Under the pieces are notes generated by a model. The model had not been told where the DNA came from, did not search any database, and saw only the letters and a list, made by a program, of their open reading frames with translations. This document shows positions 25,494 to 36,489 of a DNA stretch of 64,000 bases, piece by piece. Numbering within the stretch: the first letter of the stretch is position 1; each line of letters begins with the position of its first letter. The position numbers and the translations under genes were made by a program. This stretch comes from Arthrobotrys musiformis (lineage: Eukaryota; Ascomycota; Orbiliomycetes; Orbiliales; Orbiliaceae), in the NCBI GenBank assembly GCA_036971715.1, contig JAVHJL010000008.1, positions 1,302,001-1,366,000 of the forward strand. The letters are read 5' to 3'.

Positions 25494-25642
25494 GTTTTTT
25501 ACCTTTCGGGTTGGTTTCGGCTCGGGTTTCGCTTGCGGGGATGTACAGAAGCTGGGTCGCCACGCTTTTATATCTTTCGCTCGCTAGCGAGAGATAACGG
25601 CGGGAACTAGTTCGAGACGAGGGAACTCGGAGCTGGAGAGGA

Positions 25643-25691
25643 GTGCACCCCCCAGACTAGACTAGAGTGCACTGGTCTTGCGGGAGTGCAC
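25643..25691. promoter_or_regulatory. Three direct GAGTGCAC octamers
   Basis: Exact copies start at 25643, 25665 and 25684, about 170-220 bp upstream of the family 2 copy b start. The GTGCAC core is palindromic. A transcription-factor site cluster is possible but not identified. Confidence 0.35.
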
Positions 25692-26326
25692 TTTAGGCCT
25701 CTCAGAGCTCATCTGGTCTAGGCCCGGTTTGTCCTGTCAGCCTGGTGCTGATAGTCAATATAAAGACGCATTGCAAGTAAAACTGGGCTGCATTCCACTC
25801 TAGTGGTCTGGGTACGAGACAAGCTGCATGTAAAAAGCTCGTTTTTGCCGTCTTCTCATGCAGCTGCAGGTTAGAAGATCTATCTAGATGACCATCGAAA
25901 TGAAAGGAAAACCGAACAAGCGCCCAGGAACTAGGATGCGATGGACTTAGGGGCAAGCAAGGCCGGGGTCCGGGATTTTACATATGTACATTCACGATAA
26001 CAAAATGTGAAAAATGATGTAAGCAGATCATATAATATAGAACAGATATAAATGTTAGGTACCGCTACATGCGTAGCTCTCCCAGGCCAAGACTAAACGG
26101 CAACTGCCGTCACTTAGCGAAGCATGCAGCTGTGGCTTCTCCGGGTTCGAGGCTGAGTGTTTTATAGGTATAATTACTGTTTCATTGGTTCACCAAGGCT
26201 GCACGAACAGAATGTGAAAAAATATGGGCCGCTCCTAATTATTTTTCGTAAATTTCAGGGTCATCTCATCATAATATTTGAATCGTTTGAGTCAGAAACA
26301 TCTGGAGTTCTGTAATCCGTCTGCTG

Positions 26327-27560
26327 TCAATCGCTTTCTTCATCCTCCCTCTCATCATCCTCATCTTCGTCTTCGTCTTCGTCTTCGTCATCCTCCGCCT
26401 CCTCATCTTCATCCTCATCTTCATCCTCATCTTCGTTACTACGGGCATAATCGCATCTAAACATATAGAGTTTCGGGTCATCATCTGGCCCAAAGTCCTC
26501 CGTTTCTGACGGCCGGGGATCGAGAACATTCGTTACTCGGTCCTTATCTAGTGTCCCCTTGTTGCTTTTCAGGAATAAATCAGTAATTGCGACTTCTTGA
26601 GAAAGACACTGAGCGTGATTGAGGTCCGTTAGACTCCCAGTAAATTTAGCAAAAGCGTCGTAGTCGTCATCGTTGAAAGCACAGCGGATGAGCTCGAGAC
26701 TTTTGACTGATGATTTTTTGTCGGCGGGGAAACTGGGCTCCTTAGGGGGATCTTGCAATTGAGACCAAAGTCTGGGTCCTCTGCGAGGGCAGTCTTGAAG
26801 GGCGACGCTCTCCAGCTGGGGAAGTAGCATGATTTTGGAGAGGTATGCACCAGGCCAGTGTCTATCATCCAAACAACCTTCATGATAGAAGTTTTTGAGG
26901 TTGGACAGGCCCGGTAGTGGTTTTTTTCTACCAAGGATCGAATATAACCATGAGACGCCGAGATCCACTGAGCCCCAGCAGCAATCAAAGTACGGCCATC
27001 CGTCATCATACTTGTCCCTCGGTTCCCATCTGCTCAGACGGCCTTCGCCATATTCGTGTATCCGAATACCCTCACGAGCTGTAGGGCTAGGGTACATCAT
27101 GGACAGGACCGTCTTGCCGTAGTTGAAAGATACCAAGTTTCTAGCGAAACATAACAGAAATGGAATCAACGATTCCGAGTTCCAGCCGTCGCAGATATGT
27201 TCCGACACCTCTGGTATCTCCCATCTCTTGCAGACTTTTAATTCTGTCTTTTTCTTGTTGGCTCCACTTCCATTGGCGTGCCCAGGTCTTGGGTTTGCGG
27301 GGTCTTCGTCGATGCCAGGTGACGTTGATGCTTTGGAATCGGCGACCGACTCTTGGGTGACGTATGAGATGTTTGATAAGCTTCCAGGTTGATTGGGAAG
27401 GGTGGTCTACCCTGAAGTTGTAGTTGACCTTGCATCGCGACGCTATGTCGTTGAATAACCTGCAAGTTTGTGCGCAGGTGACAAGGTCGGCATTGGTGAT
27501 TTCCCTGTCGGAGAGTATCTGGACAAGGATTTCGGTGGGAAGAGAGTATATAAATGACAT
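26327..27560 (-). pseudogene. F-box protein, tandem family 2, copy c, with a one-base frameshift
   Basis: The start at 27560 gives MSFIYSLPTEILVQIL, aligning with copies a and b, and the frame runs through CAQTCRLF, FRVDHPSQSTWKLIKHLI and VTWHRRRPRKP. At an A4 run on the coding strand (27236-27239) family similarity moves to the neighbouring frame, which continues CKRWEIPEV, then WNSESLIPFLLCFARNL, to the stop at 26327. Upstream frame alone would stop at 27141. One extra A in the run explains the break exactly. Total would be about 410 aa. The C-terminus is a long Glu/Asp tract. Both halves keep their open frames, so this is a recent lesion, an assembly error, or a shifted-frame locus. No GT/AG intron of suitable length fits. 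Confidence 0.75.
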
Positions 27561-28271
27561 TGCCAATGATGGAGGGATTTGTGCGTCTTCGAGTAATTGC
27601 AATTGAGACGGCGGCTTGAACTATTTAATTCATTTTTTCGCGGTTCACGAAATATAGAAGTGACGCCAACGTGTGGTTTAGGCTGGAGGGGAAACCCCAA
27701 TTGATTGACAAGAGTCATATAGATTGCTCATATACCTGTGTCCGAGAAACGACGGAAATGCATGGAACAACTTCTTGTACAAACCTGTGCTGTCGTTAGC
27801 CTCGAGACTGTTGTCATATGCTTTCTGGTGGCTGATGCATCTGCATGGCTGTGAGTTGATAGGGTTAGTTGGTAGCTGGAGTGTTAGTTGGGATCCTGAT
27901 TGAAGATTAGTTTGATCGAATCGGAATCGAAGCCAAAATGCTGGGCTGACGTTACGTTCCCCCGTTGAAAAAGGTACGTCGGGTCACAGCTGCACAAAGT
28001 CCCGTGTGCGTGTGCAACCAACGGGAGGTTTATCGCCGAGCCCCTCGTTATCGCCGAGTCTCAACACAGATTTCGAGGTTGGAATTTTGATATTTCTTTC
28101 GATTTCTTTTTCTCCATTCCTCAATTACTTTCCCCGGCTTTTCTATTCGCTCGTTACCCTTTCGTCATCATCTTCACCTTATTCCCTTTCGCGGTTGGGA
28201 TTCAGTGATACAGAGCGGGCAAGCTATTGGAGGAAGGGATTTTGATTTTCTTTTTTTTAAATAAAAGAAAT
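27561..28271. other. Divergent promoter, family 2 copy c / YAH1
   Basis: Contains a TGACGT element near 27949 and a T/C-rich leader from about 28.07 kb into the ferredoxin start. No gene is supported. Confidence 0.5.
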
Positions 28272-28970
28272 ATGCCTCCGCCTCGTGGCTTTTCGATATT
28301 CCGCAATCTACGGTCCCACTTCCACACCGAGAGTAGCATACCGCTCCCGCGATGTCCACCGCTACGGCCGACACCTACAAGAACACCGGTCCGTTCCGGC
28401 ACATATAACAGGACCTTCACCACAGCTCGCACCCTTCGTCCCAGATTACCGCTCCCGTCTTCGATAAATCTCAGACAATTTACCACCACCTCCCAGCTGT
28501 TCCACGGACACCTTACCCCTCCGAAAGCCGGCGAGGAGCTTAAGGTTACTTTCGTAACGAAGGAAGGGAATGAATTTACGTTCGAGGTCGCGGAGGGGGA
28601 TAATCTGTTGGATATAGGCCAGGCACACGATTTAGAGATGGAGGGAGCGTGCGGAGGTAGTTGTGCTTGTAGCACTTGTCATGTTATTGTGGATGATCAG
28701 GAGATGTATGATCTTCTGGAGGAGCCGGATGATGATGAGAATGATATGTTGGATTTGGCGTTTGGATTGACGGAGACGTGAGTTTTGATTTCAGCTACTG
28801 ATTCCGGTTTTTTTTCAATATTTGTGTAGGGTTTTTGGGGTGATTACTAATTGGGGTGAGGTGATAGGTCGAGGTTGGGGTGTCAGGTGAAGATGAAGAA
28901 GGAGATTGACGGGTTGAAGGTCAAATTGCCGTCTATGACGAGGAATCTACAAGCGAGCGATTTCAAATAA
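28272..28970 (+). CDS. YAH1: Mitochondrial [2Fe-2S] ferredoxin (adrenodoxin type)
   Basis: Donates electrons for Fe-S cluster assembly and for heme A synthesis in the mitochondrial matrix. Exons are 28272-28777 and 28868-28970 (202 aa), joined by a 90-nt phase-2 intron (GTGAGT...GATAG). About 80 N-terminal residues rich in Arg, Ser and Thr form a presequence. The ferredoxin domain starts ELKVTFVTKEG. The cluster ligands are C127, C133 and C136 in ACGGSCACSTCHV (C-x5-C-x2-C), and the fourth is C174 in RLGCQV, which is encoded only by exon 2. An extra Cys (C131) sits within the loop. The end NLQASDFK is usual for the family. ATG at 28272 rather than an upstream non-ATG extension. Confidence 0.94.
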
Positions 28971-29256
28971 TGGCATCTACGTATGAATGAAGACATTGAA
29001 TTGGGGCTATCGGTTGGCGGACAGGTGTGATGGCCATGGTCGGGGGATGACCAACTGTATAATATTATATTTCCAAGGTAGAGTGCATATATATTCATGT
29101 GGTCTACCGAGCCAGGAGTTATCATCGGGGTATAGTTATAAAAGGCATTTTCATCGCAAACCCTCTTTCGGGTAATGTATATAGGATTCATATCCATCTT
29201 CACTCGGGCTATCGCTTTGTATAGAGGGTAAAATCTAACTCGGTGTTGGATTATAT

Positions 29257-30149
29257 TCATTTGTCCTTCGATTTAGAGATCATATCTAAGAAGCTTTCTT
29301 TCGAGATTTCGGTTACTGTAGGATTTGGATTAGTATATCGTATATAGCAATCTTCTGCAAGGGACTAGGCATACCGTTCTTGTTCTTTGTATCAATACCA
29401 AGTGTTCCTTTAAGCTTGCCATCTTTCCTCGCCTCTTCTCCCTTCACCTGTGCTGCCCTGACTGCGTTAAACAGTTTGATGACACCTCTTTGCGCAATTT
29501 TCCTCAGCGCCTTTTCCTTCTCTAGCACATTTTTAACCTCCTCTCCTGTAGCATCATCTTTCGGGATGATGTCCTTTACTCTTCCTTTCTCCAAGGCTTC
29601 ACGCTTCTGCTGCGATATAAGTCGCTTCGCTTTCGCCTCGAGCTTTTGGTCTGAGATTTCGTGGGCCGTCTTCTTGGAGCGGATAAGGATGGGGTCTTTA
29701 CGGGCCTGGGTCGTCAAATGGGAAGAGAGAATTTTGGACATGGAGGTTGCAAAGGTTGTCGGATCGTTTCGTTTGCGCTTTTTAGATTCGACGAGTTCGG
29801 CGGGGAACTCGTCGGTTTCTCCGTTGCCGCCGCCTTCATCGTCCGAGAGGTCGTATGAAGAGGAATCCGACTGGTCGTTTGTATCGGAGACGTCGCCATC
29901 GTTGTCATTCGAGAAGTCGGAGTCTTCATCACCGGATTCTTCGTTGTTAGAGATTTCCTCTTCATCGTCTTCATCATCTGATGCGGTATCTTTGGTAGAT
30001 GCCTGCGCTGGCTGTCGGTCTTTCTTTGTGGGTTTTGGTTTTGTGATGGGAGTTTTTAAGCTTGATTTTAGAGGGATTGACTTTGTCAATTTTGCGCCGG
30101 AGGCAGCGGCGCCCTCGACTTTCCGCTTCTTGGTTGGTGGTACCGACAT
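29257..30149 (-). CDS. RRP15: Ribosome biogenesis protein RRP15
   Basis: Nucleolar factor for 60S (27S/ITS) pre-rRNA processing. Exons are complement 29375-30149 and 29257-29315 (277 aa). The 59-nt intron (GTATGC, TACTAAT branch, CTACAG) restores the conserved C-terminus VTEISKESFLDMI; ignoring it gives an unrelated tail. The N-terminal half is basic then strongly acidic (Glu/Asp/Ser runs, residues about 55-120). The RRP15 domain spans FATSMSKILSSHL, DPILIRSK, EKGRVKDIIP and ALRKIAQRGVIKLFNAVRAAQ. The start is the ATG giving MSVPPTKKRKV, with a classical nuclear-localisation-like stretch; the frame is open further upstream but without family similarity. Confidence 0.93.
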
Positions 30150-33100
30150 ATTTTTTGTGGATGGTTGTGGATTCGACCTGGGAATGTTGGATTTCGCAAC
30201 GGATGTCTGAAATTTTTTTGAGGTTTTCGCTTGAAGGTTTTCTGTTTGGCGTCGCCCGCCAGGAGGAAAAACGCCAAGACGCGAAGGCCTGCAAAATTGC
30301 AACCCAGCGAAGGGAAGTTTGGTTGGGTTTTTTCTCTTGTCCCTCTTTTTTACCTGTGTTCTGTATAAACCCCAGGATTAACTATCGGCTTGCACGGCAG
30401 AAGCGGATCGAATCTAGTTTGGATGATGAAGGCTGGTGGATCTGGATTCCTTTTTCTCTGGCGCGGAGGAGGAACCTGTGGGGGGTTTTTACTGAGGGAT
30501 GGGATGGTTGTGGAAGACTTCACCGCAGGACCGGCCCTGCATCGCATCGGAGGTCGGAGGCTCCAACGAAATGCCTGCCCCCCCATCGAATCGCGACCCG
30601 GCTAATCTAGGACCCTTTTAACGCTTCATCAAACTACCGGAATGGCAAGATGGCCATTTGTACCAATGGACCCGGAATATTGTTCAAGGGATGATGCTCT
30701 GGACCGAGCTGCGGAGGACATATGCACGCCCACGCAAGACTTCCGAGTTACACCACTGAGGCGGCTGGAAATGCAGACGCTCTCGTCCAGGTCACCACGG
30801 AAGGCCCGGCAGACTTGGTTTCCGTGCTTCGTTCACTAGGAGCATACGAATGCCATCCCGATGGCGTAAAATTCGACCATTTTTGGTATTCCATTGTGGA
30901 TGGATGCTGTCTGTGGGAGGTCTATGGCACTCTTGTGAACAACCCTATGGATTACGGCCGCTGAATACAGGGCCACACTCGTTCATATGGACGCATGAAG
31001 CGGTGTACTGCACCGACTTTTTAGTCCCGTGCGGACAGTTCAAAGAATACTTCCTCCATCTTGAATTGCTTTCGGATCAACATCATCCCTGGTCGTTCTA
31101 AACGGTTGGGGAACCGATGCTTTCATTGGACCTGGAGTTTGACGTACACCCAGACCATCTAATCCCGCAAAACACGTGTCCTTGGTGTTTTTCGGCCCTG
31201 CGGTGGATAGCTGTATATCTTGTTATTTCAATTCGGCGTCCTGTAGATAGTAGCCATAGTCGTGATACGTGCCGTAAACCTCGTCCTTCCGTCTGGTGGG
31301 ATATATATGTGTCCCGCTATGGCGGAAGGACTCGGCGGCTGCAGGCCGAACCTCTCGGTTCGGCGAGCAGTACCCGGGGACCACGAAGCACCTGCGCTTT
31401 TGGCTGGAAATGGAGGCGATTGAGATAACGCATCTCTCGCCATAGCTACATGTACCAGCCTCGGATGCTTCGAACTGCAAGGTGGATTATCCAAGTCGGA
31501 GGAGAAGGCCTCAGCCCGGAGCAGGACAACATTGAACACCGGCCCGCGACCACCCCGGAGACCAAACGAAGCCGCCTATCGAACCCCGAAACTGGAAACC
31601 GGGACTGGAACAGGGGTGGTGATGGGCCCCGGGGACCAAGCCCGAAAAGGAGTCTTGCGAATCAAACCGGTCAAACAAAATTCTGGAATTCGAATTTCTC
31701 TGGCCAGAAAACCCGCGACTTCAACATCGACACTCTCGACCATCCGACTTGGATTCGGATCTTTGCACCCTCAGAACTCAAGCCTGGGTCTGGAACATCG
31801 ATTATATTCCTCCACTGCATCGGAGGATCCACCGTCAACGATACCGACTAGGATAGCGAGAGACTACCCTTTTTCGCGCGAGGGAAGGCTTTTGGTCGCG
31901 GTCGTTTGATCGATCAATCAGTCGGCCTTGGGGCATCAGTCCAGTCAGTTTTCGATCTGGTACGACGGGCATTCCCCCCACCCCGTTCAAGGTACCGTAT
32001 GCTCGGATAGCATACGGACGGAGCACAGTAGCAAGACCCATCGGTGTAACTGACAGTTATTTTTCTGGCTTGGGTGTGTATTTAGGATCTTATATCCAAC
32101 CTTTCCACCATCATCGGCCAGGCCTTCCATCATCGCCACTACCGACTGTGTCTTGGTGTGAGGTAGGATCGTCTTTTAATATAAACAAAAACAATCGGTC
32201 GCCATTCCTCGTATCATTTTGGTATATTGTTCTTCAAGGACTCTGGCTTTGGGTTTCGCCTTCACGAATCTCCGTTTCGGCCTGACGATGCCATCGTCGA
32301 CATCGCTGGTGTTGTGTAGACGGAATTCTGGGCCTTAGTGACGTTTGTCGTCGTCGTGAAGGAATATTAGGACCCTCGCCGTTGGACTGTATCACCGACA
32401 CTAAACGACATCAGCATCACGGTTTATTACTTGGACGGCTTGTTTAGGGGCGATACTCCTCCACGCAGGACCTCACTGACGACTGACTCGAAGTTGACCG
32501 GATACTTGCGGAGTGGAGGGTTCGTTGTATCGCGAGGAGGTTGAAGCAGGCTGTTTAGAGCTGCGGGCGAAGACGAGAGAGAAGGCTGTGGCTTTTTATA
32601 TTGGCTGTCAATCGACGAAGCTTTTTTATCGTCTGCTTTTCAAGGACTTTTCTTCTTCAACAACTCTTCCTCTTCTGTTCTCTTCTTCTTCTCACCAACC
32701 AACCTCACCTCTCTCATCACCACCTCCCATCACCAACCTCACCTCATCGCATTGCATCAGCTCTCGACCATCCAACCACTCCACCATCATCGTCATCGTC
32801 ATCATCTATCGTCTATTATCAGCATCAGCATCATTCATCAGATACGGAGGAGCCTTCGATCTGGTTGTTTATTCTGTTCTTCTCTGTTGATACTCCTGGC
32901 TCTCTTTCTTCTCAGCGTGCTGGAATTAGCCGTTGCTGCAGGTCCATCCCACAACTCACAAAACCTACCCCCACAGACGGCCTTTTTTTCTCTCCTCCTT
33001 CTCTTCTTCTACAATTGACCTACTCGGCCGTCATTATTGCATCTTCGCCTCTCTAGGGAATCTCTTCTATCCTTCATACCACCATTATCCTAACTACTTC

Positions 33101-33241
33101 CACCCTTCATCCTCCATCCTGTCTTCTATCAGATATCAATCGCCATAGTTCCTGTATCAAAGTTCTCCACCTCTTGATACACACCCTGGCCGAGTCCAAC
33201 GAACTCCTCGACTATCTTCTCTATCCTTTGATACGTTCACC
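30150..33241. other. Long divergent intergenic region, RRP15 to CTK1
   Basis: 3.1 kb. 30.2-32.3 kb carries several short overlapping frames on both strands (longest about 125-180 codons) with no recognisable domain. From about 32.63 to 33.24 kb the + strand is C/T-rich (TCTTCTTC, CACCATCATC), resembling the long leader of the eIF4E gene and probably the CTK1 5' UTR. No RNA gene seen. Confidence 0.5.
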
Positions 33242-36200
33242 ATGACGAAAAATAAAGGTTCTCATGATTCTTACCGTCCCGGGGCGGGCAAGCCTCCCAA
33301 TTCCACTGATGAGAGACCCGAGCGCTCGAAACCCCGAAACCGAAGCAGATCTCCCAGTCGAGAGCGGAGACGCTCCCCTCCTCGTCACCCAGCTTCCCGA
33401 AAACGGAAAGGAGCCGTTGATACATACATCCCTGGAGACACTTCACGAGATGATCGTGACCGAGGCCGGGATCGTCGAGATCGTAGTCGAGATCGCAGAC
33501 GTTCAGCTTCTCCACGTCGCCGATCAGCTTCTCCCCGGCGTCCGAGCCGAGAGAGACCAGATCCCACTGGCAAGACTGACCTACGCGGCAAATCGCCTAA
33601 GAGGATCAGAAGCCCTTCCCCTAGCAGAGCCGCCAAGAGATCCCGACGTGAAGGACGTTCAAGGTCACCAAGACGCCATTCTCCTGATCTTCGAGGACCG
33701 AGTCATCGACACAGATCGAAAAGATCCAGATCCAGATCAAGACATCGTTCACCGGGAGATATCCGTCGCACACGCAAAGACTCGCCGGAAAGAAGAGGCA
33801 AACGGGACCTCAGCGACCTAAGAAATCGGGATTCTGATCGCCGCCGCCGTTCTCGCTCCCGTGATAATGATCTCGACCCTCGAAACTCTCGACACCGATC
33901 ACCCGATCGATTCTCAAAACTGCACCCTAGGGACCGTGCATCACCTCCCCGCCGTAGCCGCTCTCCGCCTTATAAGAGCAAGGGTGAGAAAAGACCACGC
34001 CGACGCCGTTCCCCAAGACGCCGTGACTACTCGCCGAACTCGATTGGTAGTGCCTCTCCAGCTCGGCGACGAGGTTCCACACAGTCATCAGACGACGTTA
34101 TGTCATCCCTTGCTAAAAGACCATCGGTTTCCGAACACTCTAATCGTAATTCCGCCCCTAAGGCCCCTAATAACGACCACTCCGAGCCTAGCACCTCGAG
34201 GCCTGAAATTGCCTCCGAGATTGGGTTTGTTCCCCGTGCCAGGACTCGCTCATTATCTCCCTATTCCAAGCGACGACACCTCGCTGAGAAACCATCAACC
34301 CGGGACCCACGAGCAAGGGAAGGCCCAAAGCAAGGTCGCCCGCCCTTTAACAAAGGCTCTCGTGAGAAAGATGTCGACCGTCGCGGCCCGCCACCTACCG
34401 GTCCTGGTTCAATTACGAATGCACGTGGTCGCAGACGTAAGCAGCGTCGTGCTGCCGACTCTTACGTATCGGACGACCCCCGGTTCATACGCTCGAATTC
34501 CCCCAGATCGATGATGACAGGCCCTAACGCTATCCCGACGGGGCCTAGACTTCAAGAAGAGTTTGAATCAGCATCTAGCGCAGGATCACCGGAGCGGGAG
34601 CCCGGGTCCCAACAACATACTCCAGACCCTTACCAGAACATCGGCAACGAAATATCTAATGATGATGTGACTGTAACGGATCAAAAGCCTCCAAGTCCCA
34701 AGGAACCCGAGGAATACCCTCCACCTCCACCCTCCCCTCCACCACCTCCACCACCTACGGATCCTCGAGCAGAACGAGATGCCGCTTTGATGCCTCCGCC
34801 TAATGCTCCACGAGGCCCTCGAAGCGAACAGTCGATACTTGAACTACCGAAGCCTGCCCCCATTGACGCCTCGAAGGGTAAAGTCCGCTTCAGTATGGGA
34901 AGTGCAAGTGGGAAAGGGAAGATGCCCACCGGGCCCCGTAATCAGGAATTCGGGATCTCCCGTCGTCTCGGCACATCTTCCAATTCAGTACCAGTCGCAC
35001 AAAGGAAGGGAACCGCCACTTCTACCCCATCACGGCAAGAAGCCGCCCCTGCGAAAATTCCTGTTAAGCCAGCTCCTCCTGTCCCACGTGTTATTATTTC
35101 AAGGAAAACACCCTTTGAGCGAATCGGCTTAGTCGGTGAGGGGACATATGGACAAGTTTTCAAGGCCCGAAATTGGATGAGTAAGGAGTTGGTCGCTCTT
35201 AAGAGAGTCCGCATGACCTCGGAGAAGGATGGGGTAAGTTTTTCTGTTGTAGCGCATCGATCTCGATATATTTGACTAACAGATTGCTTTGTAGTTCCCC
35301 ATTACTGCCGCTAGAGAAATCAAGATTCTTCAACGGCTCAGCAAAGGTGCGGATAATGATAAAATTATCCACTTGCTTGATAATATGGTCGAGTCTAGTA
35401 AGTCAAGACGCTGAATCTTACCGATTTGCTTAGTATGCTAACGTAATTTAGATGGTTTTTACATGATCTTTGAATATATGGACCATGACCTTACTGGAAT
35501 TTTAAACCATCCTACCTTCCGCCTTTCCTACGCCAATGTCAAAGATCTCGCACACCAGTTTTTCAGCGGGCTTGCTCATATTCATCGCGCTGGCATCCTG
35601 CACCGAGACATCAAGAGCTCCAACATTCTAGTGAATGCAGAGGGACAGCTTAAGATTGCAGATTTCGGTCTTGCCAGACAGTACGATAAGATGTCCGAGA
35701 GATTGAATATTGAGCAGCATTTTACAAACCGCATTATTACACTGTGGTACCGTCCCGTAGAGATCTTGTTAGGCGAGACGGAGTATACAACCGGCCCTGA
35801 TGTTTGGAGTGGCGGTTGCGTGTTTATGGAACTTTTCACCAGAAAAGCGATTTTCACTGGCTCGAATGAGATTACACAGCTCGACTACATTTGGAGCATT
35901 CTGGGCACTCCAAACCCATCTGTTTGGCCGGACTGGAAGAGAACGGCATGGTATTCCATGCTGAGGCCGGAGCAGAAGTACGAGGCGTGTTTCGAGAAGA
36001 GGTTCGGGAGGTGTGTGATTACCTGCTATCCAACTACTACTCATAGCCCTACTAACTTGGTTTCTTAGCATTGTCCCCGCTGATGCCCTTGCGCTGGCTC
36101 AGCGCATTTTCACGTACGATCCGAAGAAGCGGCCAAAGGCCGAGGACGTACTACAGGATCCATACTTCACGGCCAACGAGCCGAAAATGGAGAGGACGAC

Positions 36201-36381
36201 GGCGTAAGTAGCACTTCGAAAACGTAAGCCCCGTTTAGCCATTTGGACAACAGCTGACTTTATTCTCAAATATAGCCTCAAACACATCGAGGGCGAGTGG
36301 CACGAGTTGGAGAGTAAGAAGAACAGGAAGAAGGAGAGGGAGAGGCAGCAGACGGCGGCGAAGGCGAAGGCGCAACCCTAG
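33242..36381 (+). CDS. CTK1: RNA polymerase II CTD kinase catalytic subunit (CTK1 / CDK12-type)
   Basis: Cyclin-dependent kinase that phosphorylates Ser2 of the Pol II CTD during elongation. Exons are 33242-35233, 35295-35397, 35452-36010, 36069-36203 and 36276-36381 (964 aa). The first ~280 residues are Arg/Ser/Pro-rich (SRSPSRERRR-like), as in CDK12/13 and fungal CTK1. A polyproline run (PPPPPSPPPPPPP) lies near residue 500. The kinase domain starts FERIGLVGEGTYGQV at about residue 625. Motifs are LVALKRV, PITAAREIKIL (cyclin-binding helix), LHRDIKSSNIL, ADFGLARQYD and the T-loop FTNRIITLWYRPVE. The helix reads PITAARE where PITAIRE is usual. The APE region reads RPVE where RPPE is usual. 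A basic Lys/Arg/Gln tail ends at TAG. Confidence 0.95.
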
Positions 36382-36489
36382 GCGGGTGCGCCTGGCGGGG
36401 GGTGTGGAGCGGTCGATAACGAACTAGTAGGCCGGGGTGCCACAGCGGTGGCCCCCGAAGAAAATGATAGCAAACCAATAGATTCGTTA

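Larger units (their letters stand above)
25472..26326. other. Intergenic between family 2 copies b and c
   Basis: Holds a (GT)n microsatellite next to the copy b start, three direct GAGTGCAC octamers (25643, 25665, 25684) upstream of copy b, and the 3' flank of copy c. No gene is supported. Confidence 0.6.

Noticed and set aside
26090..26160. GGGTTCGAGGCT resembling a tRNA T-arm
   Set aside because: No matching acceptor stem or D-arm could be paired around it.
27141..27240. Intron as an explanation of the frame change in F-box copy c
   Set aside because: No GT/AG pair of normal intron length keeps the conserved residues on both sides; a one-base insertion does.
29380..30210. 276-codon plus-strand frame over RRP15
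   Set aside because: Antisense mirror of a low-complexity Ser/Glu/Asp-rich coding region; no family motif.
33264..33821. 185-codon frame overlapping the CTK1 N-terminus
   Set aside because: Shifted-frame reading of the Arg/Ser-rich region; CTK1 frame is supported by the kinase domain.
36388..36431. Hidden 44-nt intron (GTGCGC...ACTAGTAG) after the CTK1 TAG
   Set aside because: It lies after the stop codon, so it would not remove it, and is shorter than any other intron in the window.
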